This document shows positions 18,569-28,300 of a stretch of 64,000 bases of DNA, piece after piece (position 1 is the first letter of the stretch; every line of letters starts with the position of its first letter). Source of the stretch: Corynebacterium confusum (GTDB taxonomy: Bacteria > Actinomycetota > Actinomycetes > Mycobacteriales > Mycobacteriaceae); assembly GCF_030408715.1 (NCBI RefSeq), contig NZ_CP047202.1, positions 1,965,907 to 2,029,906 of the forward strand, in the 5' to 3' direction. A model generated the notes under the pieces. That model was not told the origin of the DNA. It was given only the letters and a program-made list of their open reading frames with translations, and did no database searches. The translations under genes were made by a program, and so were the position numbers.

Positions 18569-19153
18569 TTAGCTCAGGACGCTGCGCGCGCTGGCGGCGG
18601 CGCGATCACCCGCGGTATCGGTGGCGGTATCCCCCTCTCCGTTGCTATCGTCCCCGGATTCCGCAGACTCCGCGGCTTGTGCCGGCTCCGGCTGCTTGGG
18701 CGCGGATTTCGACAGGTCCTTGTCCACCGGGTAGTCCAGGACGCTCTCGCCCGGGATCTCCACCCCGGCGGCGTTGGTGACGGTTTCGATCTTGCGGGCG
18801 CCGATAACCCAGCGGTTCATGTCCAGGCCCAGCCATGAGGCCTTCAGGTAGATGCGGCTGCGGGCCTCGCCAGACTCAGTAGTCCACTGGCTGGTCACCA
18901 GCGAGCCAACGGCGATAATCGGCATCCCCTTTTGCAGGGTGATGCGGCAGGACTGGGCCAGCTGGCCCCAGACCTCGACGTCCATGAACAACAGGTCGGA
19001 GTCTTTCCAGGTGTCGGTGGACTGGGTGGAGTTATCGCGCACGCGCCGCGAGGAGGCGACGCGCAGGTTGGTTTTCATGGTGTCGTCGTTGAACTTAACG
19101 AGCTGTGGGTTATGGGTCAGGTGGCCAAAAACGGTGATGGACAGTTGTGACAT
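18569..19153 (-). CDS. ssb: Single-stranded DNA-binding protein
   Basis: A 194-aa protein with an N-terminal OB fold (MSQLSITVFGHLTHNPQLVK; later VEVWGQLAQSC, QKGMPIIAVGSLVTSQW) and a disordered Asp/Glu/Ala-rich tail. The tail ends in ARSVLS and lacks the acidic DDxIPF tip of housekeeping SSB, so this is probably a second SSB paralogue used in recombination or uptake rather than the replication SSB. A DnaA-box-like CTGTGGATAA lies upstream at 19265-19274. Confidence 0.85.
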   Translation of the reverse strand: MSQLSITVFGHLTHNPQLVKFNDDTMKTNLRVASSRRVRDNSTQSTDTWKDSDLLFMDVEVWGQLAQSCRITLQKGMPIIAVGSLVTSQWTTESGEARSRIYLKASWLGLDMNRWVIGARKIETVTNAAGVEIPGESVLDYPVDKDLSKSAPKQPEPAQAAESAESGDDSNGEGDTATDTAGDRAAASARSVLS

Positions 19154-19354
19154 CTCGGATTAATTCCCCTCGAGCAAATAGTGTTTTTCGCGCCCCGCGG
19201 TCGCGGGCCGCTGGTGGCCATGCTCGCCGAGGCGGCCGTGGCTGTAAACCGGCGCCGGCCGTACCTGTGGATAAACCCCGCCCCCACGGCGAGAAATATA
19301 CCTATGGTGGGGACTGAGTGACATCGTTAAGCGCTATGAGCTCTGGTGAGGTGC

Positions 19355-21439
19355 CTACAACTGCCGGAACCGACTAATGTCACCATCCTCGCTCAGCCCG
19401 GCCAACATGCGGTTGTACTCCTCCAAGTCGGCGTCGTGGTCCACATCCGCCTTCGCGTCGTGGCGCGCGGCGGTGTTGCGATCCTCGCGCAGCCAATCGA
19501 CAAAGAGCTTGCCGAAGACGATAACCAGCGGGAACTGCCCAAAGCCCCAGGCGATGCCGCCGCCCTCGCGCTGGTCCGCCAGCAGGTCGATATCCCACGG
19601 CAGGTTCAGGGAGTTGTAGAACTCCTCACCCAAGATGGCGTTGAGCTGCATGAGGTAGACACCCATGTAGAGGTGGACCGGCATGGACAAAAACAGCACG
19701 AACAGGCGGATGTGCACCGGCGCGCGGTTCGGCAGCGGGTCCGGGCCGATGACCTCCCAGAAGTAGAGGTAACCGGACAGCAGGAACATCCAGTTCATCA
19801 GGACGTGGCCGGCGTGCTCCGAGATGGCGATCTCGTAGAAGTCGAAGGACAGGTAGATGGCATAGAAGACCACCAGGAACTGCAGGAGGTTCACGGCCGG
19901 GTGGGTGATGGCGCGCAGGATGCGCGACTTCGTCACCGCGACGGCGTAGTCGTGCAGGCTGGGCCGGCCCGGCCGCCCCACGGGGAAGGCCTCCATGAGG
20001 AGGGTGAGCGGCGCGCCGAGTACCAGGAACAGCGGGATGACCATGGACAGGACCATGTGCCCCAGCATGTGCGTGGAGTACATGGCCGGGAAGTACAGGC
20101 CGATGCCCGTCGACATCACGACGGTCATGCCCAGCGCGCCGAGCATCCACCAGGTGGTGCGCATGGGCGACCAGCTCAGCCCGATCTTGCGTAGCCGGTA
20201 GAGGGCGTAGATATACAGCCCCGCCAGCACCAGGCCGATGACCCCGAACATGATGTCAAAGCGGAAAAAGGTCCACACGTTCCAGAAGGTGGGGCGCTCG
20301 AAGAGCTCGTAGCCCAGCTGGATCTGCATGGCGTTCAGGTTGGGATCCCGCGGCGGCGGGGGCGGCGTGCGGCCCATGGTGATGGCCACGCCGACCGTGG
20401 CGGCCATGACGGCCACCTCCACCACCGCCACCCGCAGGAACAGCCGCGGGCGCTTGTCCAGCTGCGGGATGGTCAACTGGCGGTGGACAAAGCCCAGAAA
20501 GGCCAGCACGACCAGCAGCACGGTCTTGGTGGTGATGATCAGCCCGTAGCGGGTGGTCAGCCAGTCCGACCACTCCACGCGGATGGCGGCGTTGACCACG
20601 CCGGAGGCGGACATCGCCAGCGCGGCGACGAGCGCGAGCGTGGAATAGCGGCGCACCGCCTGCCCCATCTCCGGACCCAGGCGCCGGCCGTGGGCGATGA
20701 GCGCCATGAGGCCGCCGACCCAGAGCACCACGAATAACAGGTGCCAGAGGTAGGAGTTGGTGCCGTAGTCGTGGTCTCCACCGGAGGCCGAGTGCCCGTC
20801 GAAGCCCAGGGGAACCACCATGGTGATCGACAAAAAGAGCAGCACCGGTTGCAGGGACCACTGCTGGCTGAACAGGGTCAGCACGCCGACCAGCGCCGCG
20901 ATCACCGCGGTCGCCAGCCACGCCTGGGCGGTGGCCACCTGGGACAGCGCCAGGCCCAGCATGTCGGGGCTTAAGACCTGGACGAAGGGCGTGCCGGAGA
21001 CATCCGACATGACCAGCGGGATTTCCAGCAGCGAGACGATGGCCACGACGAAGGAGGCAAACATGCCGGTGCGGGCGGCGAGGTGACCGTCGACGGTCAA
21101 GGGGGCATCGATAAGCCGTTCGTTGTCCCCCTCCGGCACGGCCGGGGAGATTAGGAGCGCCGAGGTCAGGTAGGAGCCCACGGCCAGGGCCATGAGCATC
21201 CAGGCCGCACCCCGGAACGCCGGCAGGCCGATGGTGGTCAGACGGCCCGGATCGGGAATGCCTAGGGCCTGCAGCGAGTCGGCCAGGAAAAACATCGAGA
21301 TGAACCCTCCGACCACGCCGGCGAAGACCGTGGCTGCCGCGTAAATACCCCAACTGGATCGCACCTGCTGGATGCGGTTACTGGGGCTAGGCTTCTTCGT
21401 CGCATCCGCATCCGCGTCGGTGGCGTGGCTGAAAGACAT
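19355..21439 (-). CDS. ctaG: Cytochrome c oxidase assembly factor CtaG fused to CopD domain
   Basis: A 694-aa polytopic membrane protein. The N-terminal half has the CopD-like copper-resistance core (HSASGGDHDYGTNSYLWHLL; FLGFVHRQL). The C-terminal half is CtaG (caa3_CtaG), with MYSTHMLGHMVLSMVIPLFL, LRAITHPAVNLLQF and SEHAGHVLMNWMFLLSGYLY; the conserved His residues are likely copper ligands. It is predicted to deliver copper to the Cu-B centre of cytochrome oxidase. CopD-CtaG fusions of this length are typical in corynebacteria and mycobacteria. Its start lies 73 bases from the divergent lysR gene. Confidence 0.9.
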   Translation of the reverse strand: MSFSHATDADADATKKPSPSNRIQQVRSSWGIYAAATVFAGVVGGFISMFFLADSLQALGIPDPGRLTTIGLPAFRGAAWMLMALAVGSYLTSALLISPAVPEGDNERLIDAPLTVDGHLAARTGMFASFVVAIVSLLEIPLVMSDVSGTPFVQVLSPDMLGLALSQVATAQAWLATAVIAALVGVLTLFSQQWSLQPVLLFLSITMVVPLGFDGHSASGGDHDYGTNSYLWHLLFVVLWVGGLMALIAHGRRLGPEMGQAVRRYSTLALVAALAMSASGVVNAAIRVEWSDWLTTRYGLIITTKTVLLVVLAFLGFVHRQLTIPQLDKRPRLFLRVAVVEVAVMAATVGVAITMGRTPPPPPRDPNLNAMQIQLGYELFERPTFWNVWTFFRFDIMFGVIGLVLAGLYIYALYRLRKIGLSWSPMRTTWWMLGALGMTVVMSTGIGLYFPAMYSTHMLGHMVLSMVIPLFLVLGAPLTLLMEAFPVGRPGRPSLHDYAVAVTKSRILRAITHPAVNLLQFLVVFYAIYLSFDFYEIAISEHAGHVLMNWMFLLSGYLYFWEVIGPDPLPNRAPVHIRLFVLFLSMPVHLYMGVYLMQLNAILGEEFYNSLNLPWDIDLLADQREGGGIAWGFGQFPLVIVFGKLFVDWLREDRNTAARHDAKADVDHDADLEEYNRMLAGLSEDGDISRFRQL

Positions 21440-21512
21440 GCCGCTATTCTACTTCGGCGACGTTTCCATAACGAAAATGATTAATGGTCTATTTTCTGGC
21501 ACGATGGGATTT

Positions 21513-22451
21513 ATGGATTCTCGTCAGCTGCACTACTTCCGCAGCGTGGTTGACCACGGCGGATTCACGCACGCCGCGGCGGCGATGGAGATGACCCAGC
21601 CCTCGCTGAGCCTATCCATCCGCAAGCTCGAAGACGAGCTCGACATCCAGCTGCTCAACCGCAGCCGCGCCGGGGTCACCCCGACGGACGCCGGAAACTA
21701 CGTCTACAAAACCGCGGTCAAGCTCGACGCCCTGCTCAGCCAGACCATCCAGCGCATTAGGGAAATGGCCGGCGGGCTGGCCGGGGCCGTCTCGGTGTGC
21801 TCGGCACCCGAGTTCAACTGGACCGTCATGCCCGCCGTCCTGCACCAGATGCTGCAGGAGGCCCCCGACGTGGAGGTCTACGTCGAAGACCCCTCCCCCA
21901 GCATCACGCTGGAGCGGGTCCTGGACGGCACCGTCGACGTCGGCCTGCTGCCAGTCACCGACCCGACCGCGGTCGCGCGGCGCTTCTCCCGCCAGCTCGA
22001 CGTCGTCGAGTTCGCCCGCTTCCCCTGGGTGGTCGGCCTGCCCGAGCGCCTGACCGACCTGCCGGATCCGGTCTCGCTCTACGACATCCGCGACGAGACT
22101 TGGGTGGTCGTGCCCCGCAACCCGGAGTTTATCGGGCTCACGGAGCTGCTGGACGAGCTCTGGGCCGACCACCCCGATGCCGTGCCCGCCCGCCGGCAGG
22201 AAATATCTACGCTCCAGACCGCCATCCCGCTGGTCGCCGGTGGGCTGGGGGTTGCGCTTTTCCCGGAGACCGCCCGCACGTTCAAGTCCGAAGGCATCCA
22301 CTACCGCCAGCTCAAGGAGGAGCTGCCGATGATGAGCGGCATCCTGCTCACCCGGCGCGACGCCGACCTTTCGCCGGCCACCCAGCGGCTTATCGAGCTG
22401 GTCAAGAAGGTCGGCAAGCAGCGCGCGGACAACGGTGCGGCGACCAGCTAG
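21513..22451 (+). CDS. LysR-family transcriptional regulator
   Basis: A 312-aa regulator with an N-terminal winged helix-turn-helix (MDSRQLHYFRSVVDHGGFTH; AAAMEMTQPSLSLSIRKLED) and a LysR substrate-binding domain (residues about 90-300) with the typical EISTLQTAIPLVAGGLGVAL near the end. I chose ATG 21513 because the protein then begins at the family's usual position; ATG 21504 is possible. The effector is unknown. The divergent ctaG is the only obvious neighbour target. Confidence 0.9.
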   Translation: MDSRQLHYFRSVVDHGGFTHAAAAMEMTQPSLSLSIRKLEDELDIQLLNRSRAGVTPTDAGNYVYKTAVKLDALLSQTIQRIREMAGGLAGAVSVCSAPEFNWTVMPAVLHQMLQEAPDVEVYVEDPSPSITLERVLDGTVDVGLLPVTDPTAVARRFSRQLDVVEFARFPWVVGLPERLTDLPDPVSLYDIRDETWVVVPRNPEFIGLTELLDELWADHPDAVPARRQEISTLQTAIPLVAGGLGVALFPETARTFKSEGIHYRQLKEELPMMSGILLTRRDADLSPATQRLIELVKKVGKQRADNGAATS

Positions 22452-22533
22452 CGGGCCGTGTGTCTCCGGCGCCGGGCCGGTCGAGTAAAATCTGTCCTGC
22501 ACTGCGCGGCAGCGCGGCGCCTACCCCTTGTTA

Positions 22534-22606
22534 GCCCCTATAGCTCAGTGGATAGAGCAGCGGGTTTCTACCCCGCGTGTCCCGGGTTCGAATCCTGGTG
22601 GGGGCA
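22534..22606 (+). tRNA. tRNA-Arg (anticodon TCT)
   Basis: A 73-nt cloverleaf: acceptor GCCCCTA / TGGGGGC, D arm with AGCTCAGTGGATAGAGC, anticodon stem GCGGG / CCCGC with loop TTTCTAC (anticodon TCT), and T arm CCGGGTTCGAATCCTGG. The 3' CC is followed by GC, so CCA is not encoded. A small hairpin (TCCCGC-CTGA-GCGGGA, 22615-22630) follows. Confidence 0.95.
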
Positions 22607-22635
22607 CCGCTTTCTCCCGCCTGAGCGGGACTAAA

Positions 22636-23277
22636 ATGGCAGCCATGGACATCACCCTGGCTACTTTCTCCCACTGGCCCACCGAACTGGCCCCGCCGGG
22701 CCTGCGCTTCGATAACTGCTACCCGCCCGCCGCGGACTACCCCTCGGCCCGCAACGCGGTGCTGACCGGGCAGTACCCGCAGCGCCGCGCGCGCTACCGC
22801 ATCTCCGACGTCTTCGCCGACGCCGGCTGGCGCGTCACCGAGGGGGCAGAGCCCGCCCAGCCGGGCGAGAACGTCTTCCGCCTGTGGGAGGAGCCGGGCT
22901 CGCTGCCGGATACCGGCGTCGTGGCCGTGGCCACGCTCAGCGATTCCCCGGGGCCCATGAGCATCTTCTGGCCCGGCGTGGCCGAAGGCGGCACCTCCCA
23001 GGAGCTGGTCTCCCCCATGGATCTCGCGCCCACCTTGGCGGCCATCGCGGGCTTGGACGTGCGCCCGAACGCGCGCCTGTCCTTCGACGGGCTCAACCTC
23101 ATCCCGGTCATCCGCTACGGGGCCTCCGGGCACGCCGCTCTCTTTTTCGACAACGGCATCCGGATGCAGGACGCCAGCCTCATCGACGGGCACGCCAGCA
23201 AAGAATCCCGCCGGGCGGCCCTGCAGGAAGAATGGGATACCTGGCGGGAATTCATGGACTTCGGCCCGCTGCAATAG
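22636..23277 (+). CDS. Short sulfatase-like protein lacking the catalytic Cys/Ser
   Basis: About 213 aa, less than half the usual sulfatase length. It aligns with the metal-binding/active-site end of sulfatases (RFDNCYPPAADYPSARNAVL, then TGQYPQRRARYRISDVFADA) and with the later region SPMDLAPTLAAIAGLDV. In active sulfatases the formylglycine residue sits in C/S-x-P-S/A-R; here the matching position is in ADYPSAR with no Cys or Ser in place. It is probably not a functional sulfatase and may be a degenerate or repurposed protein. ATG 22636 (or 22645) follows 29 bases after tRNA-Arg. Confidence 0.6.
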   Translation: MAAMDITLATFSHWPTELAPPGLRFDNCYPPAADYPSARNAVLTGQYPQRRARYRISDVFADAGWRVTEGAEPAQPGENVFRLWEEPGSLPDTGVVAVATLSDSPGPMSIFWPGVAEGGTSQELVSPMDLAPTLAAIAGLDVRPNARLSFDGLNLIPVIRYGASGHAALFFDNGIRMQDASLIDGHASKESRRAALQEEWDTWREFMDFGPLQ

Positions 23278-23290
23278 CGCGGGGCCGGGC

Positions 23291-23482
23291 CTAGGCCTGC
23301 GGGCCTTCCGGCATGCAGATCCACAGCACGATGTAGATGGCCAGGCCCGAGGCGCCGGCCAGCGTGGCGATGGCGAACAGGGCGCGTACCAGGGTGGCGT
23401 CCACGTTGTAGGTCTCGGCGATGCCGCCGCACACGCCGGCGAGGTAGCTGTCGGTGGTGGAGCGGTGGAGTTTGTCGTTCAT
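23291..23482 (-). CDS. PspC-domain membrane protein, 63 aa
   Basis: A small protein made almost only of a PspC domain: LHRSTTDSYLAGVCGGIAET, then a TM helix with ASGLAIYIVLWICMPE. PspC proteins sense or counter envelope stress; standalone short forms are common in actinobacteria. Start at ATG 23482, with AGGAG upstream; longer in-frame starts lack a ribosome binding site. Confidence 0.85.
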   Translation of the reverse strand: MNDKLHRSTTDSYLAGVCGGIAETYNVDATLVRALFAIATLAGASGLAIYIVLWICMPEGPQA

Positions 23483-23655
23483 GGGGGATCTTCTCCTTTT
23501 TGGGGGTCGGGGCTTTCCTTTCACCTTCCTATTCAACCGTGGATTGTCCCGCAGCGCATCAGGGTTTTTCCCTGAACTAACCCGGATCTTTTCGCTAGGC
23601 TGAGTGGCACCGCCTAAGGTCGAATGCACCATCCGCGAAAGGACTTGAATCCGCT

Positions 23656-24468
23656 ATGCCGAAAAAATCCGGACTGCCTGCCCCCACCCGCCATTCTTTT
23701 GCTCTGATCACCGGCGCCAGCCAGGGCATCGGCGAGGCCATGGCCCGTGACCTAGCCGCTTTGGGCCACAACGTGGTCTTGGTCGCCCGGCGCAAGGAGG
23801 TGCTGGAGAAGATCGCGGCCGAGCTGCGCGCGGCCCACGACGTCGAGGCCGTGGCTTTCGACGCCGACCTCTCCCGCGCCGAGGACGTCGACCGGCTCAT
23901 CGAATTTATCCGCGGCCGGGAGGTGAGCATCCTGGTCAATTCGGCCGGCATCGCTAGCTTTGGCCCATTTATGGAGCAGGACTTCGGCTACGAGACCGAC
24001 CAGTTCCAGCTCAACGCCACGGCCGTGCACCGGATTACCCGCGCGGTGCTGGAGCAGATGCTGCCGCGGCGGCGCGGCGCCATCTGCAACGTGGGCTCGG
24101 CGGCCGGCAACATCCCCATCCCCAACAACGCCACCTACGTCTTCACCAAGGCCGGCGTCAACGCCTTTACGGAGGCGCTGCACTACGAGCTGGCCGGCAG
24201 CGGGGTCAGCTGCACGCTGCTCGCGCCCGGCCCGGTCCGGGACGCCGTCGTCCCCGCGGAGGAACAGTCCATCGTCGACAAGGTCGTGCCGGACTTCCTG
24301 TGGACGACCTACGAGTCCTGCTCGCAGGAAACTCTGGCGGCCATGGCCCGCAACCAGCGCCGCGTGGTGCCGGGCCCGTTGTCCAAGGCGATGAATACGA
24401 TTAGCCAGGTGCTGCCGACGCCGCTTATCGCGCCGCTGGTGGGCAAGTTCTACTCGCAGATGGGGTAG
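23656..24468 (+). CDS. Short-chain dehydrogenase/reductase
   Basis: A 270-aa SDR with the NAD(P) glycine motif ([11 protein letters not shown], about residues 20-30), the NSAG motif ([13 protein letters not shown]) and the catalytic Ser plus YxxxK ([15 protein letters not shown]). The C-terminal region ([20 protein letters not shown]) resembles SDRs of the mycolate-reductase/CmrA-like branch, but the substrate is not clear from sequence. The next gene (orn) starts 14 bases after its stop. Confidence 0.85.
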   Translation: MPKKSGLPAPTRHSFALITGASQGIGEAMARDLAALGHNVVLVARRKEVLEKIAAELRAAHDVEAVAFDADLSRAEDVDRLIEFIRGREVSILVNSAGIASFGPFMEQDFGYETDQFQLNATAVHRITRAVLEQMLPRRRGAICNVGSAAGNIPIPNNATYVFTKAGVNAFTEALHYELAGSGVSCTLLAPGPVRDAVVPAEEQSIVDKVVPDFLWTTYESCSQETLAAMARNQRRVVPGPLSKAMNTISQVLPTPLIAPLVGKFYSQMG

Positions 24469-24482
24469 CTAGACTGGTGGTT

Positions 24483-25121
24483 ATGCACAAGCAAGAGATA
24501 GCCCCCAAACATGACCGCCTGGTGTGGATCGATCTGGAAATGACCGGTCTGGAACCGGACCGCCACGTCATCGTGGAGATCGCGGCCGTTATCACCGACG
24601 GCAACCTGAACATCCTGGGCGAGGGCATCGACCTCGTCGTCCACGCCACCGAGGACGAGCTGGCGCAGATGGACGACGTGGTCACCGAGATGCACGCCAA
24701 CTCCGGGCTGGACACCGAAATCCGCGCCTCCCACACCACCGTCGAGCAGGCCGAGCAGGCCGTCCTCGAGCTGGTCGCAGCCCACTGCGACCCAGAGCAC
24801 CCCGCCCCGCTGGCCGGCAATTCCATCGCCACGGACCGCACCTTCATCCGGCGCTACATGCCCCGACTGGACCAAGCGCTACATTACCGCATGATCGATG
24901 TCTCCACCATCAAGGAGCTGGCGCGACGCTGGCACCCGAAAGCGTATTTCCACCAGCCGGACAAGGGGCTGGCCCACCGCGCGTTGCAGGACATCGTGGA
25001 GTCCATCCGCGAGCTGGACTACTACCGCCGCAGCGTCTTCCGCACCGACGGCGGCCCGGACAGCGGCCAGGCCCTCGAGGCGAAGGCCGAAAGCACCCAC
25101 GCTTACCAGGCGTTTTTGTAA
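24483..25121 (+). CDS. orn: Oligoribonuclease
   Basis: A 212-aa 3'-5' exoribonuclease of the DEDDh family that degrades 2-5 nt RNA and linear dinucleotides such as pGpG. Visible motifs: [20 protein letters not shown] (Asp/Glu of exo I), [11 protein letters not shown] (exo II), and [11 protein letters not shown] (exo III His/Asp). ATG 24483 is preferred; GTG 24477 is also in frame. A TAGACT-like -10 just upstream suggests a very short leader. Confidence 0.95.
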   Translation: MHKQEIAPKHDRLVWIDLEMTGLEPDRHVIVEIAAVITDGNLNILGEGIDLVVHATEDELAQMDDVVTEMHANSGLDTEIRASHTTVEQAEQAVLELVAAHCDPEHPAPLAGNSIATDRTFIRRYMPRLDQALHYRMIDVSTIKELARRWHPKAYFHQPDKGLAHRALQDIVESIRELDYYRRSVFRTDGGPDSGQALEAKAESTHAYQAFL

Positions 25122-25167
25122 TTCGCCGTTCATGGGTTAACCTAAATAGCGCTGCTAAGGCAGCGAT

Positions 25168-25241
25168 GGTGGCTGTAGTTCAGCTGGTAGAGCACCAGGT
25201 TGTGATCCTGGGTGTCGCGGGTTCGAGCCCCGTCAGCCACC
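25168..25241 (+). tRNA. tRNA-His (anticodon GTG)
   Basis: The cloverleaf includes the extra 5' G pairing with the discriminator C, as in all tRNA-His. Acceptor GTGGCTG / CAGCCAC, anticodon stem CCAGG / CCTGG around TTGTGAT, T arm GCGGGTTCGAGCCCCGT. Confidence 0.95.
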
Positions 25242-25249
25242 CCAAAGTT

Positions 25250-25282
25250 AAAGCAGGTCAAGGATTCCTTGGCCTGCTTTTT
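25250..25282 (+). terminator. Terminator after tRNA-His
   Basis: A 13-bp stem (AAGCAGGTCAAGG / CCTTGGCCTGCTT, one G-T pair) with an ATT loop and a TTTTT tail, starting 9 bases after the tRNA. It also lies at the end of the leftward LLM gene, so it may serve both strands. Confidence 0.85.
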
Positions 25283-25289
25283 GCTATCC

Positions 25290-26255
25290 CTAGTGAGCTA
25301 GTTGGTGCACCAGGAGCCTTTCGCTCTCGGCTCGGCCAGCGCGGTCCGGGATATCGCCCGTCACCAAGAACTCCTCCACGCCCAGCTGGCTAGCAATTGC
25401 CGCTAGCTCCCGCCCCACTGTTCGCGGCGTACCCACCACGTGGTGGGCCTGGATGTCGCGCATGCGGGCGCGCTGCTGGCTGGTCATCGCGGCGAGATCC
25501 AGGTCCACGGCCGGCACCAGCGGGCTGAAGCGGCCGGTGGACTGGGCCATTGCCTGCGCGTAGGCCTCCGGGGCCAGCAGGTCCGCTGCCTTGCGCTCCG
25601 TTTCCGCCACGGCGATATTCAGCGAAGAAATCACGTGCGGGGCAGGGCAAAATTCGCTGGGCTGGAAGTTCGCGCGGTAGGCCTGGGCCGCCTTTAACTG
25701 GGTGCCCACCGGCCCGCCCAGCATGACGCCAAGGCCTAAGCGCCCGGCGGTGCGCGCGGAGGCGTAGCCGGCCAGCAGAAACAGGCCCACCTCTCCCTCG
25801 AGGCGCGGGCGGGCGGTGACTGCGGCATCGCCGCGCAGGTAGCCCAGCAGCTCGCCCAGGTCCTCGCCGTAGCGCTCCCGGGCCTTGCTGTCCTGGCGCA
25901 GCGCGGTGCGCACCGGGGCGGTAAACCCGACGGAATTTCCCAGGCCGATGTCCACCCTGCCCGGGTACAGTGCCGCCAGCGTCGCCACTTGCTCCGCGAT
26001 GAGAAAGGGCGGGTGCCCGGGCACCATGATGCCCGCCGTGCCTACGCGCAGACGCTGCGTGGCCGCCGCCGCGTACGCCGCCAAAAGAGCCGGCTGCCCG
26101 CTGGGGATGCCGTCGACGCCGTGGTGCTCGGCGACGGTGAAGCGCTCGAAGCCCAAGGACTCGACGTGCCGGGCGTGCTCGGCCACCCCGCGCAGGGTCT
26201 CGGCCTCCGTTTCGGCCGGGGTCGCCGCGGCCCTATCTAAGACAGAAAAACGCAT
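25290..26255 (-). CDS. LLM-class flavin-dependent oxidoreductase (MsnO8-like)
   Basis: A 321-aa luciferase-like monooxygenase. Features: MRFSVLDRAAATPAETEAET, then FERFTVAEHHGVDGIPSGQP (with the AEHH motif) and RVGTAGIMVPGHPPFLIAEQ, then VDIGLGNSVGF. Members use reduced flavin to oxidise small organic or sulfur compounds; the substrate here is unknown. ATG 26255 starts the family core; a longer reading frame upstream is out of context and spurious. Confidence 0.85.
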   Translation of the reverse strand: MRFSVLDRAAATPAETEAETLRGVAEHARHVESLGFERFTVAEHHGVDGIPSGQPALLAAYAAAATQRLRVGTAGIMVPGHPPFLIAEQVATLAALYPGRVDIGLGNSVGFTAPVRTALRQDSKARERYGEDLGELLGYLRGDAAVTARPRLEGEVGLFLLAGYASARTAGRLGLGVMLGGPVGTQLKAAQAYRANFQPSEFCPAPHVISSLNIAVAETERKAADLLAPEAYAQAMAQSTGRFSPLVPAVDLDLAAMTSQQRARMRDIQAHHVVGTPRTVGRELAAIASQLGVEEFLVTGDIPDRAGRAESERLLVHQLAH

Positions 26256-26322
26256 GCTCCCCACGGTAGTCACTGACCGCGGGGAGCACGCGCTCCGCAA
26301 AGGTTGAGTTGGCTTAGGCGGG

Positions 26323-27531
26323 CTAGGCGTTGCCGACCTTCCAGTCCTCCCAGGACATGTTCCAATCGCCGAGCCCGTCGTAGGGCGAGAGCACCCCACC
26401 GGAGGTGTTCTTGACCAGGACGATGTCGCCGCGGCCGACCACCTGCTGGAACCACTGGGCGGCCTCCGGGGTGACGTTGATGCACCCGTGCGAGGTGTTC
26501 GTGTTGCCCTGCGCCCAGACCGACCACGGGGCGGAGTGGACGTAGATGCCCGAATAGGACATCTGCGTCGCATAGTCGACGACGGTCTGGTAGCCGCCGG
26601 CATCGAGAGCCAGCCCGAAGGTCGTGGAGTCCATCATGAGCTGCTCGTGCTCGTCGCCGATGATGTAGCGCCCGTTCGGGGTCGCGTACTGGCCGTCGCG
26701 CCCCAGCGAGACCGGGATCTCGCGCAGCAGCTCTTGGTTCTTGTAGACCCGCATGGTCTTGGTCGCGTCGTCCACGATGGAGATGACCCGGTCGCCGATG
26801 GTGAAGCTGGCCTCGTTGTTGGAGCCGCCGTACACCTTGTTGCCCAAGTCGACGCCTTCGATCTCCGCCTTCGCGGTCACCTTCGTGCCCGGCTCCCAGT
26901 ACTCCTGCGGACGCCAGCGGACCTCGTAGTCGTTAACCCAGTGGAACGCGCCCTCGACCGCCGGGGAGGCCTCCACCGTCAGGGCCTCCTCGGCCTTCTT
27001 GCGGTCCGGCACGGGCACGCCGAAACGGAAGTTCACGGTCTGCCCGACGCCGACCTCGGCGCCGTCCAGCGGGGCCATGGCCACCTCCGCGGTGCCGTTA
27101 GCTTCCGGGGTGGTGAACTGGACGGTCTTTTCCTTCCCATTCTCGTCCTTGGCGTAGATGCTGTAGGTCCGGTTGTAGCCCAGCGTCTCGTCGCTCGACC
27201 AGGTCTTTCCATCGTCCGAGAGCTTTTCGGCCACGACGTAGCCCTGCTCGTTAGTCATGGTAACCGTCTCTAGCCCCTTGCCCAGGGACTTCACAGTTAC
27301 GGGCGTGAAAGGATCGACGTCTTCGGCACCGTCCTTGACGGAAAACTCCGGAGCCTTCTTCTCCTTCTTAGCCACGCTGGTGGCACCGACCTCCGATGCC
27401 TCACTCACCTCCGGCGCCGCCGCGTCCTTGCCCTCCGGATCGCCAATCGTGCACGCCGCCAGTGACACCGCCGTAACGGATGCAACTACCGTCACTGCAC
27501 CGCGGCGCAGCAGCGAAATCGTCCTAGTCAA
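26323..27531 (-). CDS. L,D-transpeptidase lipoprotein (LdtMt2-like)
   Basis: A 402-aa secreted lipoprotein that forms 3-3 cross-links in peptidoglycan. It has a signal peptide with lipobox (SLAAC, Cys27), two Ig-like domains (about residues 60-250) and a C-terminal YkuD domain with the catalytic motif [20 protein letters not shown] (active Cys in SHGC). The layout matches mycobacterial LdtMt2. It probably works at the outer face of the membrane on the cell wall. Confidence 0.93.
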   Translation of the reverse strand: MTRTISLLRRGAVTVVASVTAVSLAACTIGDPEGKDAAAPEVSEASEVGATSVAKKEKKAPEFSVKDGAEDVDPFTPVTVKSLGKGLETVTMTNEQGYVVAEKLSDDGKTWSSDETLGYNRTYSIYAKDENGKEKTVQFTTPEANGTAEVAMAPLDGAEVGVGQTVNFRFGVPVPDRKKAEEALTVEASPAVEGAFHWVNDYEVRWRPQEYWEPGTKVTAKAEIEGVDLGNKVYGGSNNEASFTIGDRVISIVDDATKTMRVYKNQELLREIPVSLGRDGQYATPNGRYIIGDEHEQLMMDSTTFGLALDAGGYQTVVDYATQMSYSGIYVHSAPWSVWAQGNTNTSHGCINVTPEAAQWFQQVVGRGDIVLVKNTSGGVLSPYDGLGDWNMSWEDWKVGNA

Positions 27532-27842
27532 AATCCAAAACCCTTATCTAGCCTGGTTCTCTTAACCTGCGAGTCAGCCGCCGAGCCGCCTTCGCTGCGA
27601 GCTCGTCACCCAATCTCACTAACCATATCGACAAAACGTCCTCAAGTTGTACACAAAATTGGCGCTGCAGCGACTTTGATATCTAATCGTTGCATTCAGC
27701 ATGAAGCACGCGATAACGGTGCGTTAATACCCCGAAAAACCTGGTATGACCAGCCGATTTTACTATTTTCTTTGAAGGGGTTAAAGTTATTTTCCGTTGC
27801 AAGGACAGCGGCCGAGAGATTGGCTCAAGTTTTTGAAACAAT
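27532..27842. other. Gap between L,D-transpeptidase and tRNA-Lys
   Basis: 311 bases with no plausible gene. It should hold the leftward promoter of the L,D-transpeptidase gene and the rightward promoter of tRNA-Lys. The last 200 bases are AT-rich. Confidence 0.6.
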
Positions 27843-27915
<73 letters not shown>

Positions 27916-27925
27916 CAATAAGGCT

Positions 27926-27964
27926 AGGCCAGGCGGAATCTTACCGTTCTGGACCTGGTCTTTT
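27926..27964 (+). terminator. Terminator after tRNA-Lys
   Basis: AGGCCAGG pairs with CCTGGTCT (one G-T pair) across about 20 bases that can extend the stem, followed by TTTT. Confidence 0.6.
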
Positions 27965-28049
27965 CATGGTTTACCCTGATTAGGACAGGAAATATCCCAA
28001 CACTGTTTTTGGCGCGATATCTCTGTCTGCACCGCGCCAATGAGGTAGT

Positions 28050-28300
28050 TTGTGGGTACGAGTGGGCACAAATTGGGCACGAGGATTCGGGTCTATCCGT
28101 CAGCTGAAGTCTGGGAGATTCCAGGCCCGCTACGCGGGGCCGGACGGCAACCGCCACAAAGCACGTAAAACTTTCCCAGATAGATTGTTAGCTCTAGGAT
28201 GGTCTTCAGAAATCCGTAAAGAGATTGACCTAGGGACTTGGACGCCGCCGCAGGACGCACCGGCACCCCCAAAGATCGCTACTGTTGGGGAATTTGTTCA
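28050..28300 (+). pseudogene. Tyrosine-type integrase, N-terminal fragment
   Basis: About 83 codons resembling the N-terminal AP2-like DNA-binding region of actinophage/ICE integrases (RGFGSIRQLKSGRFQARYAG, then PDGNRHKARKTFPDRLLALG and LGTWTPP). Homology stops at 28300, where the inverted repeat of an IS3 derivative begins. The C-terminal end of such an integrase is found at 33022-33129 in the same direction. The start is uncertain (TTG 28050 or a later codon). Confidence 0.7.

Noticed and set aside
18569..19153. The housekeeping replication SSB
   Set aside because: The C-terminal tip lacks the acidic DDxIPF-like end that binds partner proteins; a paralogue is more likely.
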